This document shows positions 43,907 to 56,424 of a stretch of DNA of 64,000 nt, piece after piece. Both the position numbers and the translations under genes were made by a program. The stretch is taken from assembly GCF_910593845.1 (NCBI RefSeq), contig NZ_CAJVAS010000017.1:1-64000 (forward strand), written 5' to 3'. How positions within the stretch are numbered: position 1 is the stretch's first letter; each line of letters opens with the position of its first letter. The notes under the pieces were generated by a model. That model did not search any database and was not told where the DNA came from. It saw nothing but the letters and a program-made list of their open reading frames with translations. This DNA comes from Paenibacillus solanacearum (GTDB lineage Bacteria > Bacillota > Bacilli > Paenibacillales > NBRC-103111).

Positions 43907-46213
43907 ATGTTAACTGAATTGAAGGATATCAAGTACGCGTTGTCCGCCCTGGAAGCGTCGTCCATCATTTCGATTACAGATGATAAAGGAATCATCACTT
44001 ATGTAAATAATCATTTTTGCGGCATCTCCGGGTATGAGCAGGAAGAGCTCGTCGGATTCACCCACAAGGTCGTCAACTCGGGATATCATTCCATGGCGCA
44101 TTTCCAGGCATTATGGGAAACGATTAGCCGGGGGCAAGTATGGAAGGGCGAGATGAACAATCGGGCCAAGGACGGCAGCCCGTATTGGGTTCAACTGACC
44201 GTCATTCCGTTCGTAAACGATGCCGGCGACGTATATCAATACGTATCCTTCGGAACCGATATTACGGCGCGCAAGCAGTATGAAGACCAGTTAATCCAAA
44301 CGATGGAAAATTTGCGCGATATCGAGAACGCGCTGGATGCGTCCTCCATTGTGGCGATCACGGACGACAAAGGGGTCATCACCTACGTTAACGAAAAGTT
44401 TTGCGAAATTTCCAAGTACGATCGCGAAGAACTGATCGGAAAAACGCACCGGATCATCAACTCGGGATACCACCCCAAATCATTCTTCAAAACGATGTGG
44501 GAGACGATCAAGCAAGGGAACGTATGGCGGGGAGAGGTGAAGAACCGGGCCAAAGACGGCAGCGAGTACTGGATGAACACGACGATCGTGCCGTTTCTCG
44601 ACAATCGGAGCATCCCTCATCAGTTCATTTCGATCCGATCGGATATTACGGACCGGGTCAAGGCGGAAGCCGCCCTCGCCGAACGGACCAAGCAGCTGGC
44701 CAAGGCGCATGACGAAGCGATCAAGGCGAACCTGATCAAAAGCCAGTTTCTTGCCAATATGAGTCACGAGCTCCGGACGCCGCTCAATGCCATCATCGGC
44801 TACAGCGAAATGCTGCTGGAAGAAGCGGAGGAACTCGGCGAAACGGTTTTCATCGAGGATTTGACCAAAATCAGCAAAGCCGGCAACCATCTGCTCGCTT
44901 TGATCAACGACATATTGGATATCTCGAAAATCGAGGCCGGCAAAATGGAGCTTCACCACGAAACATGCCGCATCGCGGATTTGGTTCAAGATGTCATGAC
45001 AACGATTCGTCCGCTCGCCGAAGGAAAAGGGAATACGCTTCAAACGACATGCGAAGAAGACGGCGAGATGACCACCGATGTGACGAAGCTGCGGCAAATC
45101 CTAATTAATTTGCTGAGCAATGCCAACAAGTTCACGGAGCGCGGCTCCATCCGGTTCGAAGTGTTCCGGGAGACCAGAAACCGCCAATCCGGCTACGGCT
45201 TCCGGGTTCAAGACACGGGTATCGGCATGACGCCGGAGCAGATGGACAAGCTGTTTCAGCCTTTTACACAGGCCGACGCTTCCACCACGCGCAAATACGG
45301 CGGAACGGGTCTTGGACTGGCGATAAGCCAAAGGTTCAGCCAAATTATGGGCGGGAACATCCGGGTAGCGAGCGAGTTCGGTATCGGCACGACGTTCACC
45401 TGCTGGCTTCCCGCGTCTCCTGACGACGATCCCAAAGATGAAGAACAGCCCGCGGCGGACCTGCCCGCTCAAGCGGAGGACGATGCCGGAGAGACCAGCA
45501 TTCTGCTGATCGACGATGAAGCATTGAACCAGGAATTGATGGAGCGTTATATTGCCAAGACAGGCTGGACGATGGCCTTCGCCCAGAGCGGACCGGAAGG
45601 GCTGCGGCTGGCCAAGAAACTGAAGCCCAAAGTCATCTGTCTCGACATCCTGATGCCGACCATGGATGGCTGGAGCGTACTTTCGGCGCTGAAGAGCGAT
45701 CCGGAGCTCTCCGAGATCCCCGTCGTCATTTGGTCCATGACCAGCGACAAGCAGCTCGGCTACACGCTCGGCGCGGCGGAATTTCTGATGAAGCCGGTGC
45801 AGCGGGAGCAGTTGATCAAAGTGATGGACAAATATTTGGTTCAGCGCGCCGACCATACGATTCTGGTCATCGAAGACGATCAGCCCGCCAGCGAGCTGGT
45901 CACCAAGCTGCTCCGCAGCGAAGGATACGATGTAACCGAGGCCGGCAACGGCGTCAAAGCGCTGGAATGGTTGTCGCAAAACACGCCGGCGCTTATCCTG
46001 CTCGACTTGTTGATGCCGGAAATGGACGGCTTTGAGTTGATTGGGGAGCTGCGCAAGCAGGAGCTGTGGAGAACGATCCCGGTCGTCGTCATGACTGCCA
46101 AGACGATTACGGCCGAAGACCGCCTCAAATTAAACGGAGCGGTGAAAAGCATCATTCAGAAGGGAACGTTCGACCCGCAATCGCTGCTGGCCGAAATCCA
46201 GGCTTGCTTGTAG
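43907..46213 (+). CDS. Hybrid PAS-PAS histidine kinase with two receiver domains
   Basis: A 768-residue soluble hybrid kinase. Two tandem PAS/PAC domains (about 8-125 and 135-250, both with the 'NSGYH' motif) are nearly duplicate and resemble the PAS domain of the kinase at 25837. HisKA follows with H287 ([11 protein letters not shown]), then HATPase_c (about 395-505, 'DTGIGM', '[10 protein letters not shown]') and two receivers (about 525-640 with [11 protein letters not shown], and about 650-765 with [11 protein letters not shown]). There is no DNA-binding domain, so it probably relays phosphate to another protein. GAGGAG lies upstream of the ATG. It is a stand-alone gene flanked by unrelated operons. 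Confidence 0.92.
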   Translation: MLTELKDIKYALSALEASSIISITDDKGIITYVNNHFCGISGYEQEELVGFTHKVVNSGYHSMAHFQALWETISRGQVWKGEMNNRAKDGSPYWVQLTVIPFVNDAGDVYQYVSFGTDITARKQYEDQLIQTMENLRDIENALDASSIVAITDDKGVITYVNEKFCEISKYDREELIGKTHRIINSGYHPKSFFKTMWETIKQGNVWRGEVKNRAKDGSEYWMNTTIVPFLDNRSIPHQFISIRSDITDRVKAEAALAERTKQLAKAHDEAIKANLIKSQFLANMSHELRTPLNAIIGYSEMLLEEAEELGETVFIEDLTKISKAGNHLLALINDILDISKIEAGKMELHHETCRIADLVQDVMTTIRPLAEGKGNTLQTTCEEDGEMTTDVTKLRQILINLLSNANKFTERGSIRFEVFRETRNRQSGYGFRVQDTGIGMTPEQMDKLFQPFTQADASTTRKYGGTGLGLAISQRFSQIMGGNIRVASEFGIGTTFTCWLPASPDDDPKDEEQPAADLPAQAEDDAGETSILLIDDEALNQELMERYIAKTGWTMAFAQSGPEGLRLAKKLKPKVICLDILMPTMDGWSVLSALKSDPELSEIPVVIWSMTSDKQLGYTLGAAEFLMKPVQREQLIKVMDKYLVQRADHTILVIEDDQPASELVTKLLRSEGYDVTEAGNGVKALEWLSQNTPALILLDLLMPEMDGFELIGELRKQELWRTIPVVVMTAKTITAEDRLKLNGAVKSIIQKGTFDPQSLLAEIQACL

Positions 46214-46231
46214 CCCGTTCAAGCCGGTTAG

Positions 46232-47470
46232 CTAGATCAGCTGCCCCCTCTTCCGCAAGTAGCGGAATAACAGGCCACTGAATACGGCGCAGATAGCCGC
46301 GCATAATCCGATGAAACCGTAGCCTGCCTGGAGACCTGCCAGCAGGCCGGCTCGCGTTTCCGCCCCGATCATCGTTTTGACCCCTTCCATGATGCCGCCA
46401 ATCGCATAATTCCCGATGACGCTGCCCACCCCCATGAGGGTGACGGTAAACGTAATGGCCGTATCGCTGCCATGCGGATAACGCTTAGCGATAAGGGCCA
46501 TAACCGTCGGATAAATCATAGCGATTCCAATGCCCGAAGCCGCGAACAAGAAGGCCAGGCCTTCTCCGCCGAGCATCGCCCCGAACGTGCAGGCGGCCGA
46601 AAGGGCCGGCGCAATCATCAGCGACCGCACGAAGCCGATTTTATCTGTTAACGGTCCGAGCAGCAGCCGCGCCAGCGTAAAGCAGAGGAAGAAGGCGGAC
46701 AGCATACCGGAGGCGGTAACGGTGCTCCACGCGTACGTTTTCTCCAAATAATTGACCAGCCAGCCGCCCACCGCCAATTCCGATACGACGCCGAAGGTGA
46801 GGATGAGCACCGTGAGCCACAGCACCGGGTCCTTCATCAGCACGTTCAGCGGCACCCGATCCTCATGCGCCACATCGTCGCCGGAGAAGGAGCTGCGCCA
46901 TGCGCTTACCATCGGCACAAGGCACAAGGAGAGCATGACGAGATACATTCCGCGCCAGTCGAGCGTATAGCTGAATATCGTTACGGACATAAGACCTGTC
47001 GCCACGAGCGGAGCGACCGTCGAACTGATGCCATAAAAGCCGTGCGATAAGTTCATCATCGTGCCCGTATTTTTCACGAAGACGCGCGCTCCCAGAATGG
47101 CCAGCGCAATCTCCAGCATCCCGTTGCCGATGTACATGAAGAAATACGACGAGGCGAACATCGGGTAGCTGCGGGACAAGCAGATCAGCACGCCGGAAGC
47201 AACCATCGCCCCGAAGGCGGCCATACTCACGATCTTGACCCCCAGCAGCCGTGTCAAGAAGGCGGTAAACGAGCACGCGATCAAGTATCCGAGCGCATTG
47301 AGCGCCAGCAGCGTGCCGAGCTGCGATTCGTTCAGCATGTAATCGAACTGGATCCGCGGAATGGCCGGTCCTTTGACATTCTCCGAAAAGCCGAAAACAA
47401 TGAAGCCTAAAAATATGGTAGCCAGCTGCATGGCATACCTTTTGTCTGTATGCGTTAATCGTTTCTCCAC
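46232..47470 (-). CDS. MFS transporter
   Basis: A 412-residue membrane protein with twelve predicted helices. The MFS signature lies between helices 2 and 3 (FLTRLLGVKIV), and 'LARLLLGPLTDKIGFVRSL' is the equivalent central motif. It resembles the FucP/sugar-symporter branch rather than drug exporters. The GTG start at 47470 has GGAGG eight bases upstream. It follows the AraC gene and is presumably controlled by it; the divergent sulfatase suggests import of a desulfated or sulfated sugar. Confidence 0.85.
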   Translation of the reverse strand: MEKRLTHTDKRYAMQLATIFLGFIVFGFSENVKGPAIPRIQFDYMLNESQLGTLLALNALGYLIACSFTAFLTRLLGVKIVSMAAFGAMVASGVLICLSRSYPMFASSYFFMYIGNGMLEIALAILGARVFVKNTGTMMNLSHGFYGISSTVAPLVATGLMSVTIFSYTLDWRGMYLVMLSLCLVPMVSAWRSSFSGDDVAHEDRVPLNVLMKDPVLWLTVLILTFGVVSELAVGGWLVNYLEKTYAWSTVTASGMLSAFFLCFTLARLLLGPLTDKIGFVRSLMIAPALSAACTFGAMLGGEGLAFLFAASGIGIAMIYPTVMALIAKRYPHGSDTAITFTVTLMGVGSVIGNYAIGGIMEGVKTMIGAETRAGLLAGLQAGYGFIGLCAAICAVFSGLLFRYLRKRGQLI

Positions 47471-47523
47471 TCGGTCATCCTCCAGGTTTCCGTCTCTCCG
47501 CTTTAGCTACGAAAGACGAGCTG

Positions 47524-48396
47524 TCATATCTCGGCATCCATGTCACGATGCCCATTATACACTTTAGACGGAGGGATCGAGTACACCTTTTTGAACGCTC
47601 TTGTAAATGAAAACAAATTCGGATACCCAAGCGACAAGGCGATTTCCGTTATCGTGGCGTCCGTCTCCCGCAGCAGCTGCCTCGCCTTGCTCATGCGGAT
47701 GTTCTGCAAATATTTCAGGGGCGACATGCCGACCTGCCGGGCAAAAACGCTTGAAAAATACGAGCGGTGCACCCCTGCAAAGACCGCCACCTGCTGCACC
47801 GACACGCCCTCCGATGCGTGCAGCTCCATAAAATCGATGCAATCGCGAATCCACGCGGACGGCTCGCCCTCCCGTACCGGCACCGCGTCAGGCGTCAGCG
47901 CGGCGAACAGCCCGTACAGTTGACTCTGCAGCTCCAGAGAGACGGCCGGCTTCCAGCCCGCCGCATCGCGCATCAGCCGTTGAATGCCGCTCATCGTTCC
48001 CTCGATGCCTCGGGCATCGGATAGCTGAACGCTGGGGGATTCCGGCGTCAAGCCGGCCAGCTCCAGCAGCGTCCGGGTCCGGGGCCCGTCGATCGCGATC
48101 CAGCACAGCGCAAGCGGAGAGTCCGCGGCATCGAGCGTATAATGATACGTCACACCCGGGAATAAACAGAACAACTGGTTATCGCCCAGATGAAGCCTTC
48201 TGCCCTCAAACTCCAATCGAAGCGAACCGGCCTGAACAATATGAAGGCTGTAGCACTCGATCCGCTTCGGCCCGACGCGATAATTCGGCTTCGCTACGCT
48301 GCGTCCTCCCCGGACCGGCCACAGCTGGCTTTGCTTGTCCAGCTCCTTCGGTGTATAGTACAGAAACTCCGCGTATTCGTACTCGTATTCCTGCAT
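47524..48396 (-). CDS. AraC-family regulator with cupin domain
   Basis: A 290-residue regulator with an AraC N-terminal ligand-binding cupin (about 30-120, 'LHIVQAGSLRLEFEGRRLHLGDNQLFCLFPG') and a C-terminal double helix-turn-helix (about 190-285; 'SVQQVAVFAGVHRSYFSSVFARQVG', 'TITEIALSLGYPNLFSFTRAFKK'). I chose the ATG at 48396, preceded by GGGGGAAA. It is transcribed away from the sulfatase gene, and the 116-base gap would hold both promoters. It probably regulates both the sulfatase and the MFS transporter. Confidence 0.88.
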   Translation of the reverse strand: MQEYEYEYAEFLYYTPKELDKQSQLWPVRGGRSVAKPNYRVGPKRIECYSLHIVQAGSLRLEFEGRRLHLGDNQLFCLFPGVTYHYTLDAADSPLALCWIAIDGPRTRTLLELAGLTPESPSVQLSDARGIEGTMSGIQRLMRDAAGWKPAVSLELQSQLYGLFAALTPDAVPVREGEPSAWIRDCIDFMELHASEGVSVQQVAVFAGVHRSYFSSVFARQVGMSPLKYLQNIRMSKARQLLRETDATITEIALSLGYPNLFSFTRAFKKVYSIPPSKVYNGHRDMDAEI

Positions 48397-48512
48397 CGTC
48401 TTTCCCCCTGGCGCCACATTGTCTAACAAAATGATAAATATAATATAACATGCTGCCATTGGATTTAACCCTACATTCTAATATTATCATAGAAGGAGGC
48501 GATAGTTGACTT

Positions 48513-50048
48513 ATGTCCAAACCTAACATTTTGTTAATTACCAGCGATCAGCAGCACTGGAATACGATCGGAGCCTTTAACAGCGAGGTGCATACGCCCA
48601 ATCTGGATCGTCTGGTCCGTGAAGGCACCACGTTCACGCGGGCTTATTGCCCCAACCCGACTTGTACACCCAGCAGATCCTCGATCATAACCGGTATGTA
48701 TCCGAGCCAGCACGGCGCCTGGACGCTCGGTACGAAGCTGCTTGAAGACCGGCATACCGTCGGCGAAGATCTTCAGACGGCCGGATACCGTACGGCGTTG
48801 GTTGGCAAGGCGCATTTTCAGCCTTTGAAGTCGACAGACGAGTACGTATCCCTTGAAGCTTATCCGACACTGCAAGATCTGGAATTTTGGAAAACGTTCC
48901 ACGGGCCGTTTTATGGCTTTGATCATGTGGAGCTGGCGCGCAACCATACGAATGAAGCGCATGTCGGGCAGCATTATGCGTTATGGATGGAAGAGAAGGG
49001 CTGCGCCAATTGGCGTGATTACTTCCTGCCGCCGACCGGAACGATGGACCCTTCGCAAACATATAAATGGCCGATTCCCGAGCCGTATCATTACAACACG
49101 TGGATTGCCGAACGCACGAATGCATTGATGAGCGAATATAAGGACGCCGATCAGCCGTTCTTCATGTGGGCGAGTTTCTTCGACCCGCATCCGGAATATT
49201 TGGCGCCGGAGCCTTGGGATACGATGTACGATCCGGATACGCTCACTATACCGGAGATGGTGCCTGGGGAACATGACCAGAATCCGCCGCATTTCGGCAA
49301 AACGCAGGAGGAGCAGCCGGATTTTAGCGATTTGGCCGAAACGGGCTACGGCATTCACGGCTATCGTTCTCACCATTATTACGAATACGGCACAAAGTTC
49401 CGGCTGACCGAGGACGACAAGAAGAAGCTGGTCGCCGTTTATTACGGCATGATCAGCATGATGGACAAATATATCGGCAAAATCCTCGACAAGCTCGAAG
49501 AGCTGGGATTGGCGGAAAATACGATCATCGTGTTTACGACGGATCACGGGCATTTTTACGGCCAGCACGGCTTGCAGGCCAAAGGCGGCTTCCACTACGA
49601 AGACTTGATCAAGCTGCCGTTCATCGTGAAATACCCCGGGCACGTGCCGGCGGGACATCAATCCGGTGCGATCCAATCGCTTGTCGACCTCGCGCCGACC
49701 TTCTTGTCGATGAGCGGCATCCCCGTTCCCCGCACCATGACCGGCGTCGATCAAAGCGACGTATGGACGGGACGCAAGCAAAGCGCCAGAGATCACGCCA
49801 TCTGCGAGTTCCGTCATGAGCCGACGACAATTCATCAGAAAACGTATGTCGACGAAAGGTACAAAATTACCGTATATTACAACCGCACGTACGGCGAAAT
49901 CTTCGATCTGCAGGAGGACCCGGGCGAGCTGAGCAACTTGTGGGACGACCCCGCGGCCGCGTCGCTCAAATCCGAGCTCCTGCTCAAGTACGCTTGGGCC
50001 GAGCTGGGCAAAGAACCGATGCCCATGCCGCGCATCCATCACGCCTAA
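48513..50048 (+). CDS. Type I sulfatase (Cys-type)
   Basis: Alkaline-phosphatase-fold sulfatase of 511 residues. The active-site motif PTCTPSRSSIITG carries C51, to be converted to formylglycine. The metal site has D12 in SDQQ (second position Gln instead of the usual Asp) and DHGH near residue 348. There is no signal peptide, so the enzyme is likely cytoplasmic and would remove sulfate from imported sulfated sugars. No sulfatase-maturing enzyme (FGE or anSME) is in the window. GGAGG lies 13 bases before the ATG. The gene is divergent from the AraC-MFS pair. Confidence 0.9.
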   Translation: MSKPNILLITSDQQHWNTIGAFNSEVHTPNLDRLVREGTTFTRAYCPNPTCTPSRSSIITGMYPSQHGAWTLGTKLLEDRHTVGEDLQTAGYRTALVGKAHFQPLKSTDEYVSLEAYPTLQDLEFWKTFHGPFYGFDHVELARNHTNEAHVGQHYALWMEEKGCANWRDYFLPPTGTMDPSQTYKWPIPEPYHYNTWIAERTNALMSEYKDADQPFFMWASFFDPHPEYLAPEPWDTMYDPDTLTIPEMVPGEHDQNPPHFGKTQEEQPDFSDLAETGYGIHGYRSHHYYEYGTKFRLTEDDKKKLVAVYYGMISMMDKYIGKILDKLEELGLAENTIIVFTTDHGHFYGQHGLQAKGGFHYEDLIKLPFIVKYPGHVPAGHQSGAIQSLVDLAPTFLSMSGIPVPRTMTGVDQSDVWTGRKQSARDHAICEFRHEPTTIHQKTYVDERYKITVYYNRTYGEIFDLQEDPGELSNLWDDPAAASLKSELLLKYAWAELGKEPMPMPRIHHA

Positions 50049-50140
50049 GCGCGGGATACGGGAAGCGTCTGAAGCCATGACGTCTCACCGGGCAGCAATT
50101 TGACGATTGCCACAATATCCTGCCACCACTGGAACTAACG

Positions 50141-50168
50141 AAGGAGCTTGCCGCGCGGCAAGCTCCTT
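50141..50168. terminator. Bidirectional terminator between sulfatase and rph
   Basis: A perfect 28-base inverted repeat (AAGGAGCTTGCCGC and its complement) followed by T-rich sequence on the plus strand, between convergent genes. Confidence 0.75.
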
Positions 50169-50229
50169 TCTATCGTACCCGGAGAGTTCAACAGGCACAT
50201 ATCAACGTTAAATATCGAAACTACTGCCA

Positions 50230-52845
<2,616 letters not shown>

Positions 52846-52869
52846 CTAACCATTAAATTGAGAAACCAT

Positions 52870-52899
52870 TTGACAAGAGCTTAACGGGCATGATACAAT
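52870..52899 (+). promoter_or_regulatory. Plus-strand sigma-A promoter facing away from rph
   Basis: TTGACA (52870-52875), an 18-base spacer and TACAAT (52894-52899) preceded by TG. The predicted start is near 52906, transcribing through the rph promoter. Confidence 0.7.
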
Positions 52900-52953
52900 G
52901 AAATTGTAAGATGCATCAACTATGTTCTTTCGACATAAAACAGTCGTGTTCTG

Positions 52954-52982
52954 ATTATATCATCGTATTTGCTCATGTGCAA
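52954..52982 (-). promoter_or_regulatory. Sigma-A promoter of rph
   Basis: TTGCAC (52977-52982), a 17-base spacer and TATAAT (52954-52959) on the minus strand. The predicted start near 52947 gives a leader of about 114 bases. Confidence 0.7.
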
Positions 52983-52988
52983 TATAGA

Positions 52989-53020
52989 AGAACCTGGTGA
53001 AGATTTCCAGGTTCTTTTTT
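52989..53020 (+). terminator. Plus-strand terminator downstream of the antisense RNA candidate
   Basis: GAACCTGG and CCAGGTTC form an 8-bp stem followed by TTTTTT on the plus strand. Confidence 0.8.
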
Positions 53021-53492
53021 GATTTTCCATTACGATGAGTCACATGAATAAACATTGTTCAAACCGTCCCCCCCGTCCTTTCAATAAACCTCACCCTCTA
53101 TATCTGTCTTCCCAAACATCTTCCTAAATATAAGCAAGAGCAGAAGCGATCGTACGACTCTAACCATTAGCGCAGCCAAAGCTGCCGACTGCAATTTATA
53201 AACGATGCCCCTTAAAAAACTTCAAGTAGAGATATACCACCATCCCTCTGGAAGCAGCACTTTGGGATAAGCTCTATAATTTTTCGTGAACCAGGAATAA
53301 ACCAGGACGACTGAGGCATATGTTTTTTTAAATAGCAGTACTCGCGAATCCTATGCCGATCCAGTAAAACGGCGCAGGAACGGGACAACTAGACGCATTA
53401 TAAATTAATTACGGTTGTATGCGCTTACAAAAACAAGGGGATGCAAGTCAGCCGGCAGAGAGATTTGAAAAAAACGAAAAGGACGTGATCGT
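53021..53492. other. Gap upstream of solute-binding gene D, no intact gene
   Basis: No supported gene is visible. On the minus strand, about 53235-53350 reads a protein-like but stop-bounded stretch ('SWFTKNYRAYPKVLLPEGWWY'), possibly a gene relic. A cre-like site lies at 53416-53429. I could not find a convincing promoter hexamer pair. Confidence 0.4.
53416..53429. promoter_or_regulatory. cre-like / LacI-type operator
   Basis: TGTATGCGCTTACA matches the cre consensus at 13 of 14 positions and is nearly palindromic (TTGTATGCGCTTACAA). It lies about 65 bases before the solute-binding gene. It could bind CcpA or a local LacI-type regulator. Confidence 0.55.
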
Positions 53493-54836
53493 ATGGTTGG
53501 AAGGAAAAGTGCATTGGCGTTAGCGGGTCTGATGATCGTATCGGCGCTTTCCGGATGTGCCGCTGGAAGCGGCGGTAGCTCGAGCGGAGGAAATGGCCAG
53601 GCTGTTGAGAATTCGGGCAAAGCGGAGCTGCCGAAAAGTGCGGAGCCGGTTGAACTGGTCGTCGCCGACGGACTAGGCGATTTTCCGCTCGAACGGTTTA
53701 ATAAAGTATTTGCCGAGCCGGTCAAGAAAAAGTATCCGCATATTACGTTAAAATGGATTGCCGCAGGCGACATTTCCAAACGGATTACGGCTGGAGAGCC
53801 GATTGACCTGGTTATCTCTTCCAGTGGGCTTCTTCAAGCTAGGGTGGTCGATTTTGGCCTTCAATACGATGTTACTCCGCTCATCAAAAAATACAATTAT
53901 GATTTGAACAAAGTGGAGCCTGCCGCACTGGACATGTTCAAGAAATTCGGCAATGGCGCTGTATGGGGCATTCCGTCCTTTATGTCGCCGTCACCTTTGT
54001 ACTATAACAAGGACGTGTTCGATAAATTCGGCGTCCCGTATCCGAAAGACGGGACGACCTGGGATGACTTGAACGAGCTGTCCAAAAAATTGACACGCCT
54101 CGACGGAAACGAGCAGTACTATGGTTTGTTTCTATCGTTTGCCCATGTCATCCGCAGAAATCAATATTCGTTGAATGTCGTCGATCCGGCCACTTCCAAG
54201 GCCGCTTTCAACACGGATGCCTGGAAGTCGGTGTTCGAGCAATCCGGGCAATTTTATCGAAACCCGAATATGAATATGACAACCGCTTCAGCTGCACTAG
54301 CGTTCCAGCGCGATGCCTTTATTAAAAAACGCAGCGTCGCCATGTGGCTGCCGGTCAGTACGCTGCATACAGAAGCGGAGCTGCAAGGGATGAACTGGGA
54401 TATGGCGAGCTTCCCGACCTATAAAGACAAACCGAATGTTGGGCCGCAGCCGTATCCGGTCGCATTTTTCGTTACCACCTCCAGCAAATATAAGGACGAT
54501 GCCTTCCAGGTGGCCTCCTTCATGGCGACGGAAGAGTATCAGATGGAATGGGTGAAAAAAGGCGAATTTTTAACCGCGCTTAAAAACGACACGCTGCGTA
54601 AATCGTTCGGTGCCGATACCGCACTTTACAAAGGAAAAAATATTAAAGCGATGCTGCCGGACACATACGCTCCCGCCTCTGCTTTGACGAAATACAACGG
54701 CGCTGCTGAGACGATTATGAACAGCACCTTTACGAAATATATTTTGAACCAAACCGACTTGAATACAGCGCTGCGAGGTGCGGAAGAAGAGACGAACAAA
54801 AAAATAGTGGAGCTGCAGGCGGCGGAAAAGAAGTAG
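53493..54836 (+). CDS. Sugar-binding lipoprotein (family 1), D, orphan
   Basis: ABC-importer lipoprotein of 447 residues: signal peptide with lipobox SALSGC, a Gly/Ser linker, then the binding fold with 'YYNKDVFDKFGVPYPKDGTTWDDLNELSKKLT'. It is closest by eye to protein C at 41303. No permease or ATPase gene is adjacent, so it must share a membrane complex encoded elsewhere. AAGGA lies about nine bases before the ATG. It is followed by a strong bidirectional terminator and a convergent GH43 gene. Confidence 0.86.
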   Translation: MVGRKSALALAGLMIVSALSGCAAGSGGSSSGGNGQAVENSGKAELPKSAEPVELVVADGLGDFPLERFNKVFAEPVKKKYPHITLKWIAAGDISKRITAGEPIDLVISSSGLLQARVVDFGLQYDVTPLIKKYNYDLNKVEPAALDMFKKFGNGAVWGIPSFMSPSPLYYNKDVFDKFGVPYPKDGTTWDDLNELSKKLTRLDGNEQYYGLFLSFAHVIRRNQYSLNVVDPATSKAAFNTDAWKSVFEQSGQFYRNPNMNMTTASAALAFQRDAFIKKRSVAMWLPVSTLHTEAELQGMNWDMASFPTYKDKPNVGPQPYPVAFFVTTSSKYKDDAFQVASFMATEEYQMEWVKKGEFLTALKNDTLRKSFGADTALYKGKNIKAMLPDTYAPASALTKYNGAAETIMNSTFTKYILNQTDLNTALRGAEEETNKKIVELQAAEKK

Positions 54837-54877
54837 GTTCCGGAATTTCGAGGTATGATTTGTCCGATGATGCTCAT

Positions 54878-54917
54878 AAAAAAAGTACTGGATCGTTAAG
54901 ATCTCAGTACTTTTTTT
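54878..54917. terminator. Bidirectional terminator between solute-binding gene D and GH43
   Basis: AAAAAAAGTACTG and CAGTACTTTTTTT form a long stem with T-runs on both strands, between convergent genes. Confidence 0.85.
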
Positions 54918-54963
54918 ATGTGCTGCACAGCTTCAGTTTGTGCTCGGGGTTTATTTTCGGCGC

Positions 54964-56400
54964 TTATTTGCCCCGGGTCATCATCGCGATATCCGCTTCC
55001 TGCAGCGGAACCGAATACAGCTTGACCTGGCGGATGACACCGTCAAAGGCATCCGTACCCGCCGCATCGCCGAACGCGTCGCTGCCGAAGCGCCCGCCAT
55101 ATCCTCCCGCGCCCGTATGCAGACCGACGAGGCCGAATTCGGCGCGAACGCTGTCCGCCAGCTTCCCGTCGAGGTATAAGGACACCACCCCCTCAGCAAA
55201 ACTGAGCGCTGCATGGCGCCATTTGACATCGGTTGCCTCGATCCGGGTTTTGAGCGTCACCCGCTCCCCATCCGACACGACCGCCGCTTCGAGCAGCCCG
55301 TCACGAATGCGCAGCGCCATGCCGTTCTTACGGTCGCCTTCGTCATACAGCAGCTGCGTACCGGTCAAGCGGTTCGGACAAAACTGCATGACGACCGTGC
55401 GCAGGTTGAAGCCGTCGTGCAAAAATCCGGCCGGCTCTTCGGCCGCCAGACGTACGGGAGCATTCGTCGGCGTCCCGTACCGGGCCAATACCGCGTACGT
55501 ATCGAGTAGACGGGCCAGCTCCGTTTCCGATACCGGGAACACTGTGTTATGTCTGGCGTGGTACGGAATGCGGAACTCGCTGCTGTCCAGCTCGCGCCAC
55601 TCCTGGAAATCGGTCGTCTCCATCATGCCGAACTTGCCGTAAGACCAATAATCGTAGAACAGCAGCCAGCGGTTCGTCCCTTCCAGCTTCAAAAACTCCG
55701 GCCCTTCCGTGTAATCGGGCGTCCGGAAGCCCGGCACGAGCGTGTACGGTCCTTCCAGCCGGTCGGCGACGGCCAGTACGTTGCGGCAAGGATGCTTGAC
55801 GTTCGGATCGTACACAACGCTTTCATCCTTCACTCCCATGTAATATTTGCCTTCATGCTCCGCCAGCGAAGCGTCGATCGTCTGGTAGCCGGGATCAAAG
55901 AACAGATCCGGCGCCGTCAACGTTTGCCAATCCGACGTCCATGCGGAATAATGTTTGCTGCTGCCCAAATCCGGCCCGCAGCTCGATGCCCAATAAATCA
56001 AATATTGGTTGCGCTGGCGGTCGTACGTAAATTCAGGCGCCCAGCTGTTCCTCGTGTTGTCCTTGCCTTCCATGACCGGGAGCTTCCGCTCGTCTTCCCA
56101 AGTGATCAGGTCGCTCGAACGGCAGTACCCGATATCCTCTCCCCTTGGACGGATCGTGAACACCATGTGCCAGTTGCCGTCCGCACCTTTGGCAATGAAC
56201 GGGTCCCGCAGGATGCCTTCTCCCAGCGATGACGCGAACACCGGGCGATTTTCATTGAGCTCAAACCAGTGAAGCCCGTCCCGGCTGTACGCGTAGTGAA
56301 GCTTCTCGTCCGTATGCGTCTGGTTCGGCCCGGACCGGAAGTAGCCCATAACGTAAGCGGGCGCTCCTCCTGCAGTTTCCTGTTGGTGAGATTGTGACAT
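54964..56400 (-). CDS. GH43-type glycoside hydrolase with C-terminal LamG-like domain
   Basis: A 478-residue protein. The N-terminal five-bladed propeller (about 10-310) has GH43/GH32 features: 'LRDPFIAKGADGNWHMVFT' (Arg-Asp-Pro with catalytic-type Asp), 'WAPEFTYD' and 'YTEGPEFLKLEG' (Glu acid candidate). The C-terminal about 150 residues (from 330) form a concanavalin/LamG-like sandwich ('VSLYLDGKLADSV', 'FDGVIRQVKLYSVPL'). Arabinosidase or xylosidase action is likely. There is no signal peptide. AGGAG lies ten bases before the ATG. Confidence 0.82.
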   Translation of the reverse strand: MSQSHQQETAGGAPAYVMGYFRSGPNQTHTDEKLHYAYSRDGLHWFELNENRPVFASSLGEGILRDPFIAKGADGNWHMVFTIRPRGEDIGYCRSSDLITWEDERKLPVMEGKDNTRNSWAPEFTYDRQRNQYLIYWASSCGPDLGSSKHYSAWTSDWQTLTAPDLFFDPGYQTIDASLAEHEGKYYMGVKDESVVYDPNVKHPCRNVLAVADRLEGPYTLVPGFRTPDYTEGPEFLKLEGTNRWLLFYDYWSYGKFGMMETTDFQEWRELDSSEFRIPYHARHNTVFPVSETELARLLDTYAVLARYGTPTNAPVRLAAEEPAGFLHDGFNLRTVVMQFCPNRLTGTQLLYDEGDRKNGMALRIRDGLLEAAVVSDGERVTLKTRIEATDVKWRHAALSFAEGVVSLYLDGKLADSVRAEFGLVGLHTGAGGYGGRFGSDAFGDAAGTDAFDGVIRQVKLYSVPLQEADIAMMTRGK

Positions 56401-56424
56401 GTGGGGAAGTCTCCTATCCTTGTT

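Larger units (their letters stand above)
52906..53020 (+). ncRNA. Candidate antisense/small RNA overlapping the rph promoter
   Basis: A promoter (52870-52899) and a clean intrinsic terminator (52989-53020) bracket about 115 plus-strand bases that hold no gene with a ribosome binding site. The first about 41 bases would be complementary to the predicted 5' end of rph mRNA. A 29-codon ORF from 52911 lacks a Shine-Dalgarno sequence. The transcript is inferred from the signals only. Confidence 0.5.

Noticed and set aside
53235..53350. Stop-bounded minus-strand stretch with protein-like composition
   Set aside because: About 38 codons, interrupted by a stop, with no family match I can recognise.
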